Below, in pieces: positions 25,291-34,350 of a stretch of DNA of 64,000 nt. Both the position numbers and the translations under genes were made by a program. The notes below the pieces were generated by a model. It saw only the letters and a list, made by a program, of their open reading frames with translations. It made no database searches and had not been told where the DNA came from. Position 1 is the first letter of the stretch; the number at the start of each line of letters is the position of its first letter. Location of the stretch: positions 246,945 through 310,944 of the forward strand of contig JAWLBY010000003.1 in NCBI GenBank assembly GCA_041687455.1, read 5' to 3'. Source of the stretch: JAWLBY01 sp041687455. GTDB lineage: Bacteria; Pseudomonadota; Gammaproteobacteria; Xanthomonadales; Xanthomonadaceae.

Positions 25291-26763
25291 ATGTCGATCG
25301 TCGACCGCATCCGCTGGATCGGCCTTGCCGCCGGACCACTCGCTTCCGTCCTGGTGTTCCTCTGGCTGCCCGACGCCGATGCCGGGGGGCTCGATTCGCG
25401 CGGCCGCGCGACCGCTGCGCTTGCGATCTGGATGGCACTGTGGTGGATGACCGAGGCGATCCCGCTGTCGGCCACCGCGTTGCTGCCGGTGGTGCTGTTC
25501 CCGCTGACCGGCGTGTTGCCGGCGGCGCAGGCGCTGCGGCCGTATGCATCCGACATCGTGTTCCTGTTCATGGGCGGCTTCATGATCGGGCTGGCGATGC
25601 AGCGCTGGTCGCTGCATACGCGCATTGCGCTGGCGATCGTGCGGACGGTCGGCACCGCGCCGCGGCGGCTGGTGGCCGGTTTCATGCTGGCCACTGCGGC
25701 GCTGAGCCTGTGGATCTCCAACACCGCCGCGACCGTGATGCTGCTGCCGGTCGGGCTCAGCGTGGTCGAACTGCTGCGGCGGCGGCTGGACCTCGATGAT
25801 CCGCAAATCGCCGATGGCCTGTGTCGTTTCGGTACGTGCCTGATGCTCGGCATCGCCTACGGCGCCTCGATCGGCGGGCTCGGCACGCTGATCGGCTCGC
25901 CGCCGAACCTGGTGCTGGCGAACTATGCCCGCGCCGAACTGGGGCAGGACATCACGATGCTGGCGTGGATGAAGATCGGCCTGCCGCTGGTCGCCATCAT
26001 GCTGCCTCTGACCTGGCTGTACCTGACGCGAGTGGTGTTCCCGCTGCGGCTGGAGGTGCCGGAGTCCGCCCGTGCCGCGATCCACGCCGAGCTCGGAAAG
26101 CTCGGGCCGATGCAGCGTGGCGAGATCATCGTCGGCGCGGTGTTTGTCGTCACGGCGCTCGGCTGGATCTTCCGGCCGCAGCTCGTCGCGTTGAGCGGCC
26201 TCGAGATCAGCGACACGACGGTCGCGATGGTCGGCGCACTGCTGCTGTTCGTGCTGCCGGTCGACTGGCGGCGCCGCGAGTTCGCGCTCGACTGGGACAC
26301 CGCGCAGCAATTGCCGTGGGGGATTCTGCTGCTGTTCGGCGGCGGCCTGAGCCTGGCGGCTGCGATCAGCGCCAACGGCGTCGATGCCTGGTTGGCGTCG
26401 GGTTTCGACACACTGGCCGGCGTCAAGCCGCTGTGGGTGCTGCTCGCCGCGGCGTCGCTGATCGTGTTCCTGACCGAACTCTCGAGCAACACGGCGATCG
26501 CCAACACGTTCATTCCAATCCTCGCCGCAGCCGCGATCGGGCTCGGCATCGACCCGATGCCGGTGCTGTTCGCCGCGGCGCTGGCCGCGACCTGTGCCTT
26601 CATGCTGCCGGTCGCAACGCCGCCGAACGCGATCGTGTTCGCATCGGGTCAGGTCAGCATCGGCCAGATGATGCGCGCCGGGGTCGGTCTGAACCTGCTT
26701 GCGATCATGCTGATCGCGCTGGTGATCCGGCTGTTCGGCGATTGGCTGCTGCCGGGCTGGTGA
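25291..26763 (+). CDS. DASS (SLC13) family anion/dicarboxylate transporter
   Basis: The 490-residue protein has about eleven membrane spans and the two SNT signatures of the DASS family: SNTAATVML near residue 150 and SNTAIANTFIPIL near residue 405. The N-terminal AIWMALWWMTEAIPLSATALLP and the late ATPPNAIVFASG are also typical. It should import a divalent anion such as succinate or sulphate with Na+ or H+; the substrate is not determined. It stands alone; a hairpin follows the stop. A decayed copy of its 3' end lies at 28105-28257. Confidence 0.9.
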   Translation: MSIVDRIRWIGLAAGPLASVLVFLWLPDADAGGLDSRGRATAALAIWMALWWMTEAIPLSATALLPVVLFPLTGVLPAAQALRPYASDIVFLFMGGFMIGLAMQRWSLHTRIALAIVRTVGTAPRRLVAGFMLATAALSLWISNTAATVMLLPVGLSVVELLRRRLDLDDPQIADGLCRFGTCLMLGIAYGASIGGLGTLIGSPPNLVLANYARAELGQDITMLAWMKIGLPLVAIMLPLTWLYLTRVVFPLRLEVPESARAAIHAELGKLGPMQRGEIIVGAVFVVTALGWIFRPQLVALSGLEISDTTVAMVGALLLFVLPVDWRRREFALDWDTAQQLPWGILLLFGGGLSLAAAISANGVDAWLASGFDTLAGVKPLWVLLAAASLIVFLTELSSNTAIANTFIPILAAAAIGLGIDPMPVLFAAALAATCAFMLPVATPPNAIVFASGQVSIGQMMRAGVGLNLLAIMLIALVIRLFGDWLLPGW

Positions 26764-26783
26764 GGCCCCACTCGTTGTGCAGC

Positions 26784-26805
26784 CCCGGGCCAGTTGCTGG
26801 CCGGG
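26784..26805 (+). terminator. Hairpin after the DASS transporter
   Basis: GGCCAG (26788-26793) pairs with CTGGCC (26797-26802) around TTG; after a bulge, CCC (26784-26786) pairs with GGG (26803-26805). It begins 20 nt after the stop. Confidence 0.45.
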
Positions 26806-27018
26806 AGGATGGTCGGACCGATCCCGCCGAATGATTCCGGACACGGGTGCCGATCGCCCCGTCGCCGGACGTTGTCACCATGAGGGAGTCTCTGCGTCAT
26901 GGGTCTGTGTTGAGCGAGCCCGGTGACGGTTGCCGTGCTGTCTGCCATTGCGCGAATCGCTCATCCACTGTCGCAGATCGCCGAGTCCCGGTTCCCTCCC
27001 AGCCACGAGAATGCATGC

Positions 27019-28065
27019 ATGAGTCCGATGATCCGAACGTTCGTGTTGTTGATGAGCCTGTTGCCGTCCCTGGCGCTGGCGGCGCCCGACCCTGATGCGA
27101 TCAAGACTGCGGGTCGACAGTTCACCGAGCAGTTCCATGCCGGTGATACCAGCGCCATCTGGAAGCGCATGACGACGCAGATGCAATCAGCGCTGACGTC
27201 GGAGCAGGCATTCGCGGCGTTTCGGGAGCAGGTCGGAGCGCAGCTCGGCAAGGAACAGACGGTTGTCGAAGAGCAGACGCTGCAGCACGGAGGCTTCGAG
27301 GTCTATCTCCGGCGTTCCCGTTTCGAGCGCTTCGCCGGAGTGATCGTGACCCAGTGGGCGTTCGACAGCGATGGACGCGTGGCGGGATTCTTCATTCGCC
27401 CGGATCAGTCGGCAGCAGCCGCGGCGCCGGCACCGAACCCTCATGCCGATCGTGCCACGGTGACGCCGTTGCGGCTGCCGTTCGACGACGAGTTCTTCGT
27501 TGTCTGGGGCGGACGGACGGCCGAGCAGAACTATCATGTCGTGGATCGAAACCAGCGATTTGCCTACGACTTCGTGATCATGCGCGACGGCGCCACGCAC
27601 GCCGGCGACGGTCGCCGCAATGAGGATTACCACTGCTATGGCCGGCCGATCCTTGCGCCGGCAGACGGCGTCGTCAGCGAGGTCATCGACGGCGTCGCCG
27701 ACAATGTTCCCGGCCGGATGGACGCAAGCGAAGTGACCGGCAACCGGATCGTGATCGACCATGGCCATGGCGAACACTCGTTGCTCGCCCATTTGAAGCC
27801 GGGCTCGCCAACCGTCGCGGTCGGCGAGCGAGTCAGCGCCGGTCAGCCGATTGCCCGGTGCGGCAACAGCGGCAACTCATCCGAGCCGCACCTGCACTAC
27901 CAACTGCAGGATGGCCCGCAGTTCGGCAGCAGCGCCGGCCTGCCGGCACGGTTCGTCGACTATCTCGCGGACGGTCGGACGGTCCCATCCGGCGAGCCGA
28001 TCCGCGGGCAGCAGGTCCGCCCGGCCGCAACGGATCGGGCACCGGTCGCGCGGCTGGTGCGATAG
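27019..28065 (+). CDS. M23 peptidase with N-terminal DUF3887-like domain
   Basis: After a signal peptide the N-terminal 100 residues form a helical DUF3887-like domain (AIKTAGRQFTEQFHAGDTSAIWKRM... AFRE). A second part is the LytM/M23 beta barrel: RFAYDFVIMRDGATH, PILAPADGVVSEVIDG, NRIVIDHGHGEHSLLAHL and the zinc block SSEPHLHYQL. The catalytic Hx(n)D and HxH ligands are mostly present. It should cleave peptidoglycan crosslinks in the periplasm. The start is ambiguous (27019 or 27028); no strong ribosome site is seen. It lies between the intact and relic DASS sequences. Confidence 0.83.
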   Translation: MSPMIRTFVLLMSLLPSLALAAPDPDAIKTAGRQFTEQFHAGDTSAIWKRMTTQMQSALTSEQAFAAFREQVGAQLGKEQTVVEEQTLQHGGFEVYLRRSRFERFAGVIVTQWAFDSDGRVAGFFIRPDQSAAAAAPAPNPHADRATVTPLRLPFDDEFFVVWGGRTAEQNYHVVDRNQRFAYDFVIMRDGATHAGDGRRNEDYHCYGRPILAPADGVVSEVIDGVADNVPGRMDASEVTGNRIVIDHGHGEHSLLAHLKPGSPTVAVGERVSAGQPIARCGNSGNSSEPHLHYQLQDGPQFGSSAGLPARFVDYLADGRTVPSGEPIRGQQVRPAATDRAPVARLVR

Positions 28066-28104
28066 GACATCGCCGGTGATGAGTGCCGGTTTCAGCAATC
28101 CGCT

Positions 28105-28257
28105 GCGCGTCATCATCCGCCGATAGCGGAATCGTTCCTCGCGGCCACGGCGGCGTCAGCATCGGCCAGACGATGCGCGGCGGCCTTGGCCTGAGCCCGC
28201 ATGCGATCATGTCGATCGAGGATGCTCCGCCCGATCGGCCACCGGCTGCTGCCGGGC
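28105..28257 (+). pseudogene. Relic of the 3' end of a second DASS transporter gene
   Basis: By eye, 28155-28218 matches the 3' part of the intact DASS gene (26653-26716) at 53 of 64 aligned bases. The relic peptide GVSIGQTMRGGLGLSPHAIM mirrors the intact QVSIGQMMRAGVGLNLLAIM. The flank from about 28105 and the final GGCTGCTGCCGGGC at 28244-28257 also match. A net 2-bp indel and lost stop codon show decay. It is a remnant, not an active gene. Confidence 0.65.
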
Positions 28258-28323
28258 GCGCGCGTACTGGCTCGCTGCGCCATCCTCGGCAACAATCAGC
28301 GTTGGGGAAATGGAGTTAGCGCA

Positions 28324-29613
28324 ATGCATCTGTTCGACCTGATCGCGGTGCTGATCAGCGCCGCCGGGCTGTTCGCGTGGGTCAATCATCGCTGGCTCGG
28401 TCTGCCGACCACGCTCGGCGTAATGCTGATCGGCCTCGTGCTGTCGCTGGCGCTGGCGGGGCTCGGTCGGGCCGGCTTTGGCCTGGTCGATGAGGTCGAG
28501 TCGGTGCTGGCGCAGATCGATTTCGACGACGCACTGCTGCACGGCATGTTGAGTTTCCTGCTGTTCGCCGGCGCGCTGCATGTCGACCTCGGCGATCTTG
28601 CGCGGGCCAGATGGGTCATCGGCACCCTCGCCAGCGTCGGCATACTGGTGTCGACCGCGCTGGTCGGTCTCGCGTCGTGGGGGCTGTTCTCGCTGCTCGG
28701 CATCGAGCTGCCGCTGGTCTGGTGCCTGCTGTTCGGGGCACTGATCTCGCCGACCGATCCGATAGCGGTGCTGGCGACGCTGAAGAAGCTCGGCGCGCCG
28801 AAGCGACTCGAGATCAAGATCGCCGGCGAGTCGCTGTTCAATGACGGTGTCGCGGTGGTCGTGTTCATCGTACTGCTCGGCATCGCGACCGGCAGCGCCG
28901 ACGCCAGCGTGATCGGCGTGGCCAGGCTGTTCGCTGCCGAGGCGGTCGGCGGCGTCGTGTTCGGCATGCTGCTCGGTTACGTCGGCTACCGGCTGATCAG
29001 CAGTGTCGACCGCTACGACGTCGAGGTGCTGCTGACACTGGCGATCGTGACCGGCGGTTACGCACTGGCGTTTCGGTTGCACGTCTCGGCGCCGATCGCG
29101 ATCGTCGTCGCCGGACTGTTCATCGGCAATCACGGCCGCACGTTCGGCATGTCGGAAGTGACCCGGCGCCGACTGGACGATTTCTGGGAGCTGGTCGACG
29201 AGATTCTCAACGCGGTGCTGTTCCTGCTGATCGGCGTCGAAGTGCTGGTGCTGACCTTCAACGGCCAGTACCTGTTGGCCGGCGTGATGCTGGTGCCGAT
29301 AGTGCTTCTGGCGCGGCTGGTCAGCGTCGGTGCGCCGATCCTGCTGCTCGGACTGCGCCGCGAGTTTCCGCCGCACACGATCCGCGTGCTGACCTGGGGC
29401 GGCCTGCGCGGCGGCGTTTCGGTGGCGCTGGCGCTGTCGCTGCCGGCCGGGCCGATGCGCGAACAACTGCTGATGGCAACCTATGTGATCGTGCTGTTCT
29501 CGCTGCTGGTGCAGGGGCTGACGATCCGCCATGTGTTGCCGCCGGCGGCGACGGTGCGGGCGACGATGCCGCCGGCCACAGGCGCGAAACCGGCTGCCGC
29601 AAGCGAACACTGA
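28324..29613 (+). CDS. CPA1-type Na+(K+)/H+ antiporter
   Basis: The 429-residue protein has about twelve membrane spans. Diagnostic residues are SPTDPIAVLATLKKL, the GESLFNDGVAVVVFIVLL core with the paired N-D, and TWGGLRGGVSVALALSLP in the last part. This is the NhaP/YjcE branch of CPA1. The protein exchanges Na+ or K+ for H+ across the inner membrane. The short C-terminal tail lacks RCK or TrkA domains. GGAG lies 9 bp before ATG 28324. It is preceded by the decayed DASS tail. Confidence 0.9.
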   Translation: MHLFDLIAVLISAAGLFAWVNHRWLGLPTTLGVMLIGLVLSLALAGLGRAGFGLVDEVESVLAQIDFDDALLHGMLSFLLFAGALHVDLGDLARARWVIGTLASVGILVSTALVGLASWGLFSLLGIELPLVWCLLFGALISPTDPIAVLATLKKLGAPKRLEIKIAGESLFNDGVAVVVFIVLLGIATGSADASVIGVARLFAAEAVGGVVFGMLLGYVGYRLISSVDRYDVEVLLTLAIVTGGYALAFRLHVSAPIAIVVAGLFIGNHGRTFGMSEVTRRRLDDFWELVDEILNAVLFLLIGVEVLVLTFNGQYLLAGVMLVPIVLLARLVSVGAPILLLGLRREFPPHTIRVLTWGGLRGGVSVALALSLPAGPMREQLLMATYVIVLFSLLVQGLTIRHVLPPAATVRATMPPATGAKPAAASEH

Positions 29614-29650
29614 ACCGCACCGGCGTCGCTGCCGCCGCGACCGCCCGAGT

Positions 29651-29665
29651 CCGGCGTCACGCCGG
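29651..29665 (+). terminator. Short hairpin after the antiporter
   Basis: CCGGCG (29651-29656) pairs with CGCCGG (29660-29665) around TCA, 37 nt after the antiporter stop. It is short, so confidence is low. Confidence 0.3.
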
Positions 29666-29881
29666 GCATCGAATCCTGTTCGCCTCGTTGATTGTCCCGG
29701 CTATGCTGTCGGCAAGGCTTCGAACTGCCGCGGTGCGGTGCCGCGGCGGCGATGAACTCGGACCCGGAATTCGAGCGCGCCACGACGAGGCCGGGGGGCA
29801 CCGGTGCGCGGCGACCTGGAGACCAATGCAGCATGCCACGTCGATGACGGCCGGGACCTGTCGGCCAGCAGGGGCGACCTG

Positions 29882-32800
29882 ATGCAGCGCGTCCGGTTCG
29901 GCGTGCTGGCAGGGCTGGCGCTGGCCGGCGCGGTCGCCGCCGCGCCGGTGCCGTCCTACCTGAGCCTCGAGCAGTACACGCCCGAACGCGGGCTGTCGCA
30001 GGCGGCGGTGACGGCGCTGGTCGAGGACGATCGCGGGTTCCTGTGGATCGGCACCCAGGAGGGCCTCAATCGGTTCGATGGCCATCGTTTCGTCGTCCAT
30101 CGCGGTGACGACGCCGACCGCCCGCTCGCCAGCAGCAGCATCGACGCACTGGCGATCGACGAACGATCGCGGCTGTGGGTCGGCACCAATGATGCCGGGC
30201 TCGAGGTCATCGACCTGCGCGGCGGGCCACGGCGCCGACTGACCGCCACCGCCGGGCTGTCGCACGACACGGTTCGGCAGATCCTGCCGTTGGCGGACGG
30301 CGGCGCGCTGCTCGGTACCGCGGCCGGAATTGATCGTGTCGATGCCGCGATCGGTTCGGTGCGGACACTTGCGGCCACCGCGGCGGTGGTCGACCTGCTG
30401 CCGACAACCGACGGCGCCTGGGCGCTGGACATCGACTGCCGTCTGTACCGCATCCACGGCGACACGGTACAAGCGCTTGGCGTCGACCTGCCTGCGGGTG
30501 CCCGTTGCGTCGGCCTGCAAGCCGACGATCAGGCGCTGTGGCTGGCCACCGGCTTCGACGGCGTCTGGAAACTCGGGCACGACGCCCGCATCGAGGCCCG
30601 CTTCGGCCCGCCGGGCGGCGTCGAGTTGACCGCGTTCGGCCGCTACAGCAGCCAGTCGCTGCTGCTCGGATACGCCGACGGCAGCGTGCGGCAGCTCGAC
30701 ACCACCGGCACCAGCGACCCGGAGCCGGTCCTGCTCGATCGGCCGCTCGGCGGCGCGGTGCTGCGGTTCCACCGGCTGCAGTCCGGCGTGTTGTGGATCG
30801 GCACGCTGACTTCCGGCCTGTTTCGCGCGCAGGCGCTGTCGAGCGCAATCGAACGCGATCTGCTGAGCGATGCCGAACTGGCCGGCTGGCCGACCCGCAG
30901 CGTGCGATCGGTGCTGGTCGGCGAACACGACGCGCTGGTCGGCACCGACTCCGGACTGATCCGGCGACGTGCCGGGCAGGGCGGCTGGCAGCGGGTCGAC
31001 GCGATCGGCGCAACGTCGATCCGCGCCATCGTGCAGCATCCGGACGGCGGTTGGTGGGTCGGCAGCCACCAGGGACTGTGGCGGCTGTGGCCGGACGGAC
31101 GGGCGCGACCATTGGATCCGCTGCCCGATCCGCGGGTAACCGATCTGCTTCACGACGGCGACGACCTGTGGGTCGCGACCCGCGGCGGGCTGGCGCGACT
31201 CCGCGACGACCGCCTGCTCGTCGATGGCGTGGTGGATCCACTGCACGGCGTGTTCCTGACCTGCCTGATGCGCGACGACCTGGGCCGCCTGTGGATTGGC
31301 AGCAATGAACGCGGCCTGTTCCTGTTGCTGCCGGACGGCCGGCTGGAATCGCTGTCGACCGCCAACGGGCGACTGCTGCACGACTCGGTCTGGTCGCTGC
31401 ATGCCGACGACGATGCCTTCTGGGTCGGCAGCTATTCCGGTGGGCTGCAGCGGATCGACCGCCGCAGCGGTGCGCTGCGCCGCTACACGACTGCCGATGG
31501 CCTGCCGAACAACGTGATCTTCCGGATCCTGCCGGATCGCTCCGGCCGCCTGTGGCTGACCACCAACCAGGGCATCGGCGTGCTCGACCCGGCCACCGGA
31601 GTGATCCAGCAACTGGGCGTCGGCGACGGGCTGCGCAACCGCGAGTTCAACAGCGGTGCCGGCGTCGTCGACGCCAACGGCATCCTCTACCTCGGCGGCA
31701 CCGACGGGCTCGACGTGATCGATCCGGATCGGCTGGAGTCGAGCAGTGCGCCGGCGCGACCGGTCGTCACCGGTGTCCGTCTGCTCGGCCGCCAGCGCGG
31801 CGAGCCGGCCCGTGACGTCGACATCGGCTACCGCCGCCGACTCGAGCTCGACCATCGGGACAGCTTCGTCTCGCTGGACATGGTCGCGATCGATTTCACG
31901 GCGCCCGACGCGGCCCGCCTGCGCTACCGGATCAGCGAAATCCACGACGAATGGGTGCAGCCGAGCGGTGCGCATGCCGAGCTGGTATTGAGCCACCTGC
32001 CGGCCGGCGAATACGAACTCGAGGTCCAGGCCGCCGGCCGCGACGGCCGCTTCGATCACAGCGAACGGCTGGCGCTGTCGGTGCAGCCGCCGCCGTGGCG
32101 GCAGCCGTGGGCCTACTTCGGCTATCTGCTCGCCGTCGGTGCATTGCTGGCGTGGACGCTGCTGCGCCTGCAGGTGCGCGCGCGGGCCGAGCGCGCACGG
32201 ATCGAGCTGCTGAACCGTACCGTCGAGGCCCGTACCGCCGAACTGGCGCAGGCCAATCGACTGCTGCAGCAGAGCAACGCGCAACTGGAGCTGGCGATCC
32301 GCACCGACCCGCTGACCCAGGTGTCGAACCGCCGCGAGCTGCACGAGTGGCTGCAGCGCGAGACGCCATTGGTGCTGAAGTCCACGACCGGCGGCGATCC
32401 GCGCAGCCTGCTGTTCCTGATGATCGATCTCGACGACTTCAAGCGCGTCAATGACCAGTACGGCCACCAGGTCGGCGACGAGGTGCTGATCATCGTCGCC
32501 GAACGCCTGCGCACGCTGTGCCGCGAGCACGACATCGTTGTCCGCTGGGGCGGCGAGGAATTCCTGATGCTGGTCCGTGACGCGGCGCGGACCGACCCGG
32601 CGCTGCTGGCCGAGCGAATCCGAGGGGCGGTCGCCGACACGCCAATGGCACTGGCATCGGGCCATGCGCTGGCGGTGACCTGCTCGATCGGATTCGCGCA
32701 GTGGCCGTTCTCGCAGCGCTGGCCGGCGCTCGGCGACTGGGAGCACAGCGTCACGCTTGCAGATCGCGCACTGTACGCGGCGAAGGCGGCCGGCAAGAAC

Positions 32801-32941
32801 GCCTGGATCGGACTGGCGGCCGGTGCCGCGGCCGAACGCGGCTGCCTGCAGCAACTGCTCGCAGGCGGCGCTCCGGACGAGCTGCCGTCCGACTGCGTCG
32901 AGGTGCTGCATTCGCCCGGCATCGTGCCTGTGGTCCGCTGA
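29882..32941 (+). CDS. Two-component propeller sensor diguanylate cyclase (1)
   Basis: The 1019-residue protein has a signal peptide, about 14 reg_prop blades (GFLWIGTQEGLNRFDGH, GRLWIGSNERGLF, GRLWLTTNQGIGVLD) forming two beta propellers, a Y_Y_Y immunoglobulin-like domain (RLRYRISEIHDEWVQ... LPAGEYELEVQA), a membrane helix (YFGYLLAVGALLAWTLL), a coiled coil and a GGDEF domain. GGEEF at 890-894 is intact, and REHD five residues before it is the RxxD inhibitory site. It should sense a periplasmic ligand and make cyclic di-GMP. A globin gene follows after 59 bp; AGGGG precedes the start. Confidence 0.9.
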   Translation: MQRVRFGVLAGLALAGAVAAAPVPSYLSLEQYTPERGLSQAAVTALVEDDRGFLWIGTQEGLNRFDGHRFVVHRGDDADRPLASSSIDALAIDERSRLWVGTNDAGLEVIDLRGGPRRRLTATAGLSHDTVRQILPLADGGALLGTAAGIDRVDAAIGSVRTLAATAAVVDLLPTTDGAWALDIDCRLYRIHGDTVQALGVDLPAGARCVGLQADDQALWLATGFDGVWKLGHDARIEARFGPPGGVELTAFGRYSSQSLLLGYADGSVRQLDTTGTSDPEPVLLDRPLGGAVLRFHRLQSGVLWIGTLTSGLFRAQALSSAIERDLLSDAELAGWPTRSVRSVLVGEHDALVGTDSGLIRRRAGQGGWQRVDAIGATSIRAIVQHPDGGWWVGSHQGLWRLWPDGRARPLDPLPDPRVTDLLHDGDDLWVATRGGLARLRDDRLLVDGVVDPLHGVFLTCLMRDDLGRLWIGSNERGLFLLLPDGRLESLSTANGRLLHDSVWSLHADDDAFWVGSYSGGLQRIDRRSGALRRYTTADGLPNNVIFRILPDRSGRLWLTTNQGIGVLDPATGVIQQLGVGDGLRNREFNSGAGVVDANGILYLGGTDGLDVIDPDRLESSSAPARPVVTGVRLLGRQRGEPARDVDIGYRRRLELDHRDSFVSLDMVAIDFTAPDAARLRYRISEIHDEWVQPSGAHAELVLSHLPAGEYELEVQAAGRDGRFDHSERLALSVQPPPWRQPWAYFGYLLAVGALLAWTLLRLQVRARAERARIELLNRTVEARTAELAQANRLLQQSNAQLELAIRTDPLTQVSNRRELHEWLQRETPLVLKSTTGGDPRSLLFLMIDLDDFKRVNDQYGHQVGDEVLIIVAERLRTLCREHDIVVRWGGEEFLMLVRDAARTDPALLAERIRGAVADTPMALASGHALAVTCSIGFAQWPFSQRWPALGDWEHSVTLADRALYAAKAAGKNAWIGLAAGAAAERGCLQQLLAGGAPDELPSDCVEVLHSPGIVPVVR

Positions 32942-33000
32942 GCGGCAGCCGCGGCTCCGGGGGCGATGCGATAATGTGGCGCCGTCAGTGCCATGCTGCC

Positions 33001-33399
33001 ATGACCGACACGCCGCTCGATGCCGCCGCGATCGCCCGCCTGGTCGATTGCTTCTACGACCGCGTACAGGACGACCCGGTGCTGGGTCCGGTATTCGACG
33101 CGGCCGTCGACGACTGGGACGAGCACAAGCGTCTGCTGACGTCGTTCTGGAGCTCGGTGGCATTGCGTGCCGGCAGCTACCGTGGCAACCCGATGGCGGC
33201 CCATCGCCCGCTGTCGATCGACGCCGGCCATTTCGATCGCTGGCTGGCGCTGTGGCGTGATACCACCCGCCAGGTGCTGCCGGAGCCCCAGGCTGCCGAG
33301 ATGATCGAATATGCCGAGCGGATCGGTCGCAGCCTGCGCTACGGGCTCGGCATCGATCCGAACGTGCGCCCGCTCGGGTTGCGCGTGGTCGGTCAGTAG
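33001..33399 (+). CDS. Group 3 truncated haemoglobin
   Basis: The 132-residue protein has the group III truncated globin pattern: FYDRVQDDPVLGPVF with the B-helix Tyr, SFWSSVALRAGSYRGNP with the E/G region Trp and the proximal His in AGHFDRWLALW. Such globins bind O2 or NO in the cytoplasm, and have been linked to nitrosative stress. The start follows the diguanylate-cyclase stop by 59 bp, so it may be cotranscribed with it. Confidence 0.9.
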   Translation: MTDTPLDAAAIARLVDCFYDRVQDDPVLGPVFDAAVDDWDEHKRLLTSFWSSVALRAGSYRGNPMAAHRPLSIDAGHFDRWLALWRDTTRQVLPEPQAAEMIEYAERIGRSLRYGLGIDPNVRPLGLRVVGQ

Positions 33400-33418
33400 C
33401 GCCGGCGCGGAGCCCGCG

Positions 33419-34207
33419 TCAGCGAAGCGTCTGCAACCATTCCCGGGCGAGTGCCATGGCCCGCCGGACCGGCGCCGCGCCTGCGCGATAGCACAGTTTC
33501 CATTCCCAGCGTTTCGCCTCGTGAGCGGGGTCGGCGAACCGCTGCATGCCGCCCTGTGCCACCAGCGCCGCATCGAAATCGACCGTGCCGCAGACGTCGA
33601 TGAACTGTGTCAGGCGACGGGCAATCAGCGTCTGCGGATCTTCCGGAAGCGTATCGTTCCAGCGCGACAGTGCCTGCTGGTAACGCTGCTGCTCGGCCTC
33701 GAACTCGGCCTGCATGCCCTGCCGCTGCAGCGCCATCACCTCGGGATCGGATTGCGCGGCGCGCATCGCTTCCTCGGCTTCGCGGATCGCCGCCTCCATC
33801 TCATCGCGCTGGTCGGCTGGAAGCTGGGCGAGAGAGGCTCGCATCGCCTCGAACTGGACCTGCATCTCCTGATCCTGCTGCGCCATCGCATCGTCGACGC
33901 TTCCGGGGTCGACCGGCGGCATCGGTCGGGCCAGCTCGCGCAGTTGCTCGTAGCCACTGCGGAACATCGGCGAGGCGCTGTGGCCGCGTGCCCACGCAAA
34001 GGCGGTCTCCACCAGTGCCAGGCGTTTCGCGGCGTCAGCCCGCTGCCAGTATCGACGCACGCTCATGGTCGGGACGGTGCCGAAGTGGAGGGCGTCCAGC
34101 CACACCGAAGGGGCGACCGCGGGATCGATCGGGCTGTCGGGAGGCAGTTCGACCGACCAGGCATGGAACGAGGCGAGCAGGCAGGTGGCGAGGATCAGGC
34201 GGCGCAT
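33419..34207 (-). CDS. Secreted protein of unknown function with a helical, Glu/Gln-rich middle
   Basis: A signal peptide (MRRLILATCLLASFHAWS) is followed by 240 residues with no domain I recognise. Residues about 95-170 are strongly helical and Met/Glu/Gln-rich (DDAMAQQDQEMQVQFEAMRASLAQLPADQRDE), which suggests a coiled coil. Two Cys (DVCGTVDF and LCYRAG) near the end may form a disulphide. CAGGG lies 5-6 bp before ATG 34207. It is convergent with the globin gene and upstream of no obvious partner. Confidence 0.65.
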   Translation of the reverse strand: MRRLILATCLLASFHAWSVELPPDSPIDPAVAPSVWLDALHFGTVPTMSVRRYWQRADAAKRLALVETAFAWARGHSASPMFRSGYEQLRELARPMPPVDPGSVDDAMAQQDQEMQVQFEAMRASLAQLPADQRDEMEAAIREAEEAMRAAQSDPEVMALQRQGMQAEFEAEQQRYQQALSRWNDTLPEDPQTLIARRLTQFIDVCGTVDFDAALVAQGGMQRFADPAHEAKRWEWKLCYRAGAAPVRRAMALAREWLQTLR

Positions 34208-34350
34208 CGGGACCCTGTCAGGCATAGGAAACCGGCGAATCGTACCGCCGAACGCGGCCGGCTCGCCGGCGGAATCGACGGGCCGTCGGTCGGGCGCGCC
34301 GAAATGCGGCGCAGCGGGATTGGAAGCGGGTGTCGACGGTCGGCGATGGC

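Noticed and set aside
24127..26844. A very long minus-strand open frame (about 905 codons) opposite the cytochrome and DASS genes
   Set aside because: It is antisense to two genes with complete family motifs, is Arg/Gln-rich and repetitive, and has no recognisable domain. Long antisense frames are expected at this GC content.
29657..33163. A minus-strand open frame of over 1,100 codons opposite the first propeller cyclase
   Set aside because: The plus strand carries the complete sensor-GGDEF protein; the antisense product has low complexity and no domain.
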